This document shows positions 62,661-64,000 of a stretch of DNA of 64,000 nucleotides, in pieces. Source of the DNA: Beta vulgaris subsp. vulgaris (Eukaryota; Streptophyta; Magnoliopsida; Caryophyllales; Amaranthaceae). The stretch's first letter is position 1; every line of letters begins with the position of its first letter. The notes under the pieces are model-generated. The model did not search any database and was not told the origin of the DNA. It worked only from the letters and a program-made list of their open reading frames with translations. A program made the translations under genes and the position numbers. The stretch is taken from assembly GCF_026745355.1 (NCBI RefSeq), contig NC_079209.1, positions 124,001 to 188,000 of the forward strand. The letters are read 5' to 3'.

Positions 62661-64000
62661 AATAAGCAAAAATAAAGTGGATGAGTGTAGAGTAAAAGAT
62701 TAACTCTTTGAATTTGCATATTAATCCCCAACACTAGAGGCAACAACAAAACTAGCTGGTCAATCCGTCATCGACTCATCGTCATCACTTATTCCTTCTC
62801 GTGGCTCCTCCTCGGGCGAAGTCGGCGACCATATCGGGTAGACGGGTACCCCGTCGGCCCAACACTAACGACCCCTCACAGGAATCAGAAGAGCCACACC
62901 AGATTTTGCTTCGACACCAGGTAACTTTCTTGAATCTTCAATTCTCTTTTTTTTTTATTATTATTGTTTTCATGTAATTTGAATGTGTTTGAACTGCCCA
63001 TGAGTCACTCTATATTAAAGGTAGTTAAATTTCTGTGCTTTGTGTTTAGCTATTTGAATAATCAAACTCAAATTCAAGTCTTTTTTTTTTAATTAGTGGT
63101 TCTAATTACATTCTACATACTACTCTTCTTTCTGTTGTTATTGGTAATGGTAAACTTTAAGAAACTACTACAAATATTAGCTTATTCTTCAATTCTGATA
63201 AATAAAAGTTGATTGCATATTTGCGTTTTGCACGAATTCTGTGCAATTGTCAATATCTCATGTGGGTTCAAATTTTGTAGGATTTATTTGAAAATCTAGT
63301 TTTGGGAGGTTGAGGTTACATATGGGAGCTTTATCTTGAAATAATAATTAAGTGAGGGAGCATGTATTAGGAAAGACTTAATTACTTTACCATAATGCTG
63401 TTCTTTCGAAGACATGAGGGCGGAGGCGGCTGCTGACTTTGTTAAGCCTAGCCCTCTTTACTAGCAACATTGACAGCAAAGTAGAAGATGAAAGTCCCCT
63501 TTTTTTCTTACTCCTTGCCATTTAATTCATTCCCCTCTTCATGTTACACATGTTCATCAATCTCAAGTTCCCACAAAGGATAGAGTAAAAGTAGTGACGA
63601 TAGTGGTCTCCTTGTCCTGGACATGGGTATCTTCATAATCATACTAATCCTTCCTTTTCCACTTTCTTATTCAGCTGTAAAAACCTTCTGGCCTTATACT
63701 CATCAACTATAGTGCTCAATGCTCATTTGACAGGGCATTCAAGAGCAAAACAATATGACCATAGAGGCGTAGTCCTACACTTTTTACACTTTAGACTTTA
63801 GAGAGCTTGTTGACAGTGAAGATCAGGAGTAAATTTAAGACTCTTCAACTCTCCCTCGTACAGGACCTATCTCTCTTAGCCTTCGCTAAACTTGTGAAAA
63901 ACTATCCTCCATACATTATGATTTATAAGCAACATAACGCCTTGCTTCCCTTCAATTGTTTTTACATATGGATAGGAAGTTAGTAGCAACCAAGTACAAA
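62661..64000. other. Possible first exon of an unseen plus-strand gene
   Basis: Positions about 62760-62921 are less AT-rich than their surroundings, open in more than one frame without an ATG, and end at a good donor (GACACCAG then GTAACT). This looks like a 5' untranslated or early exon. A short in-frame piece MRAEAAADFVKPSPLY near 63414-63464 could be a downstream exon, but nothing links it. The rest of the window end shows no gene. Confidence 0.25.

Noticed and set aside
1..64000. tRNA, rRNA, CRISPR arrays, autonomous transposases and integrated viral genes
   Set aside because: Looked for by eye; no characteristic motifs were found. A tRNA hidden in AT-rich DNA cannot be fully excluded without a covariance search.

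Overview
The window is a piece of an AT-rich dicot nuclear genome. Every multi-exon gene has GT-AG introns, the intergenic DNA is dense with small non-autonomous transposons (Stowaway, Tourist, hAT and Mutator types), and the proteins are plant-type. These include a double-domain THG1, an NDA-type mitochondrial NADH dehydrogenase, plant S1/P1 nucleases, an MO1/MO2-type FAD monooxygenase and a BMT5-like DUF2431 protein. I cannot name the species. No rRNA, tRNA or CRISPR was seen. Exon borders below were read by eye from splice consensus and reading phase; for all six spliced genes the exon lengths sum to an intact frame.

Layout. 0-7 kb: a broken LINE RNase H remnant, a Mutator-like element with a perfect 9-bp target duplication, and one small intronless gene (4.3 kb, minus). 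7.5-14.4 kb: a 13-exon tRNA-His guanylyltransferase gene (THG1, plus). 16.6-31 kb: a transposon-rich stretch holding three more intronless genes (19.7, 24.4 and 30.8 kb, plus) that share the motif R(P/L)IPKRG(Q/R)(V/I)K with the 4.3-kb gene. This is a dispersed cluster of four microprotein genes whose function I do not recognise. 32.5-33.6 kb: about 3.3 copies of a 323-bp tandem repeat. 34.76-34.86 kb: a microRNA-like stem-loop.

36.5-39.4 kb: a minus-strand gene joining a DUF2431/BMT5-like methyltransferase domain to an RNase H-like domain. 40.9-43.5 kb: a six-exon FAD monooxygenase (minus). 45.4-48.2 kb: an eight-exon NDA-type alternative NADH dehydrogenase (minus). 51.8-53.8 and 55.0-60.9 kb: two S1/P1 nuclease genes in tandem (minus), each of nine exons with matching phases. 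The last 3 kb hold only a possible first exon.

The spliced genes are unrelated housekeeping or secretory functions with no operon-like logic. Three kinds of local duplication stand out: the repeated domains inside THG1, the paired nucleases, and the microprotein cluster, where at least two members also share upstream non-coding blocks (W-box-like and G-box motifs).
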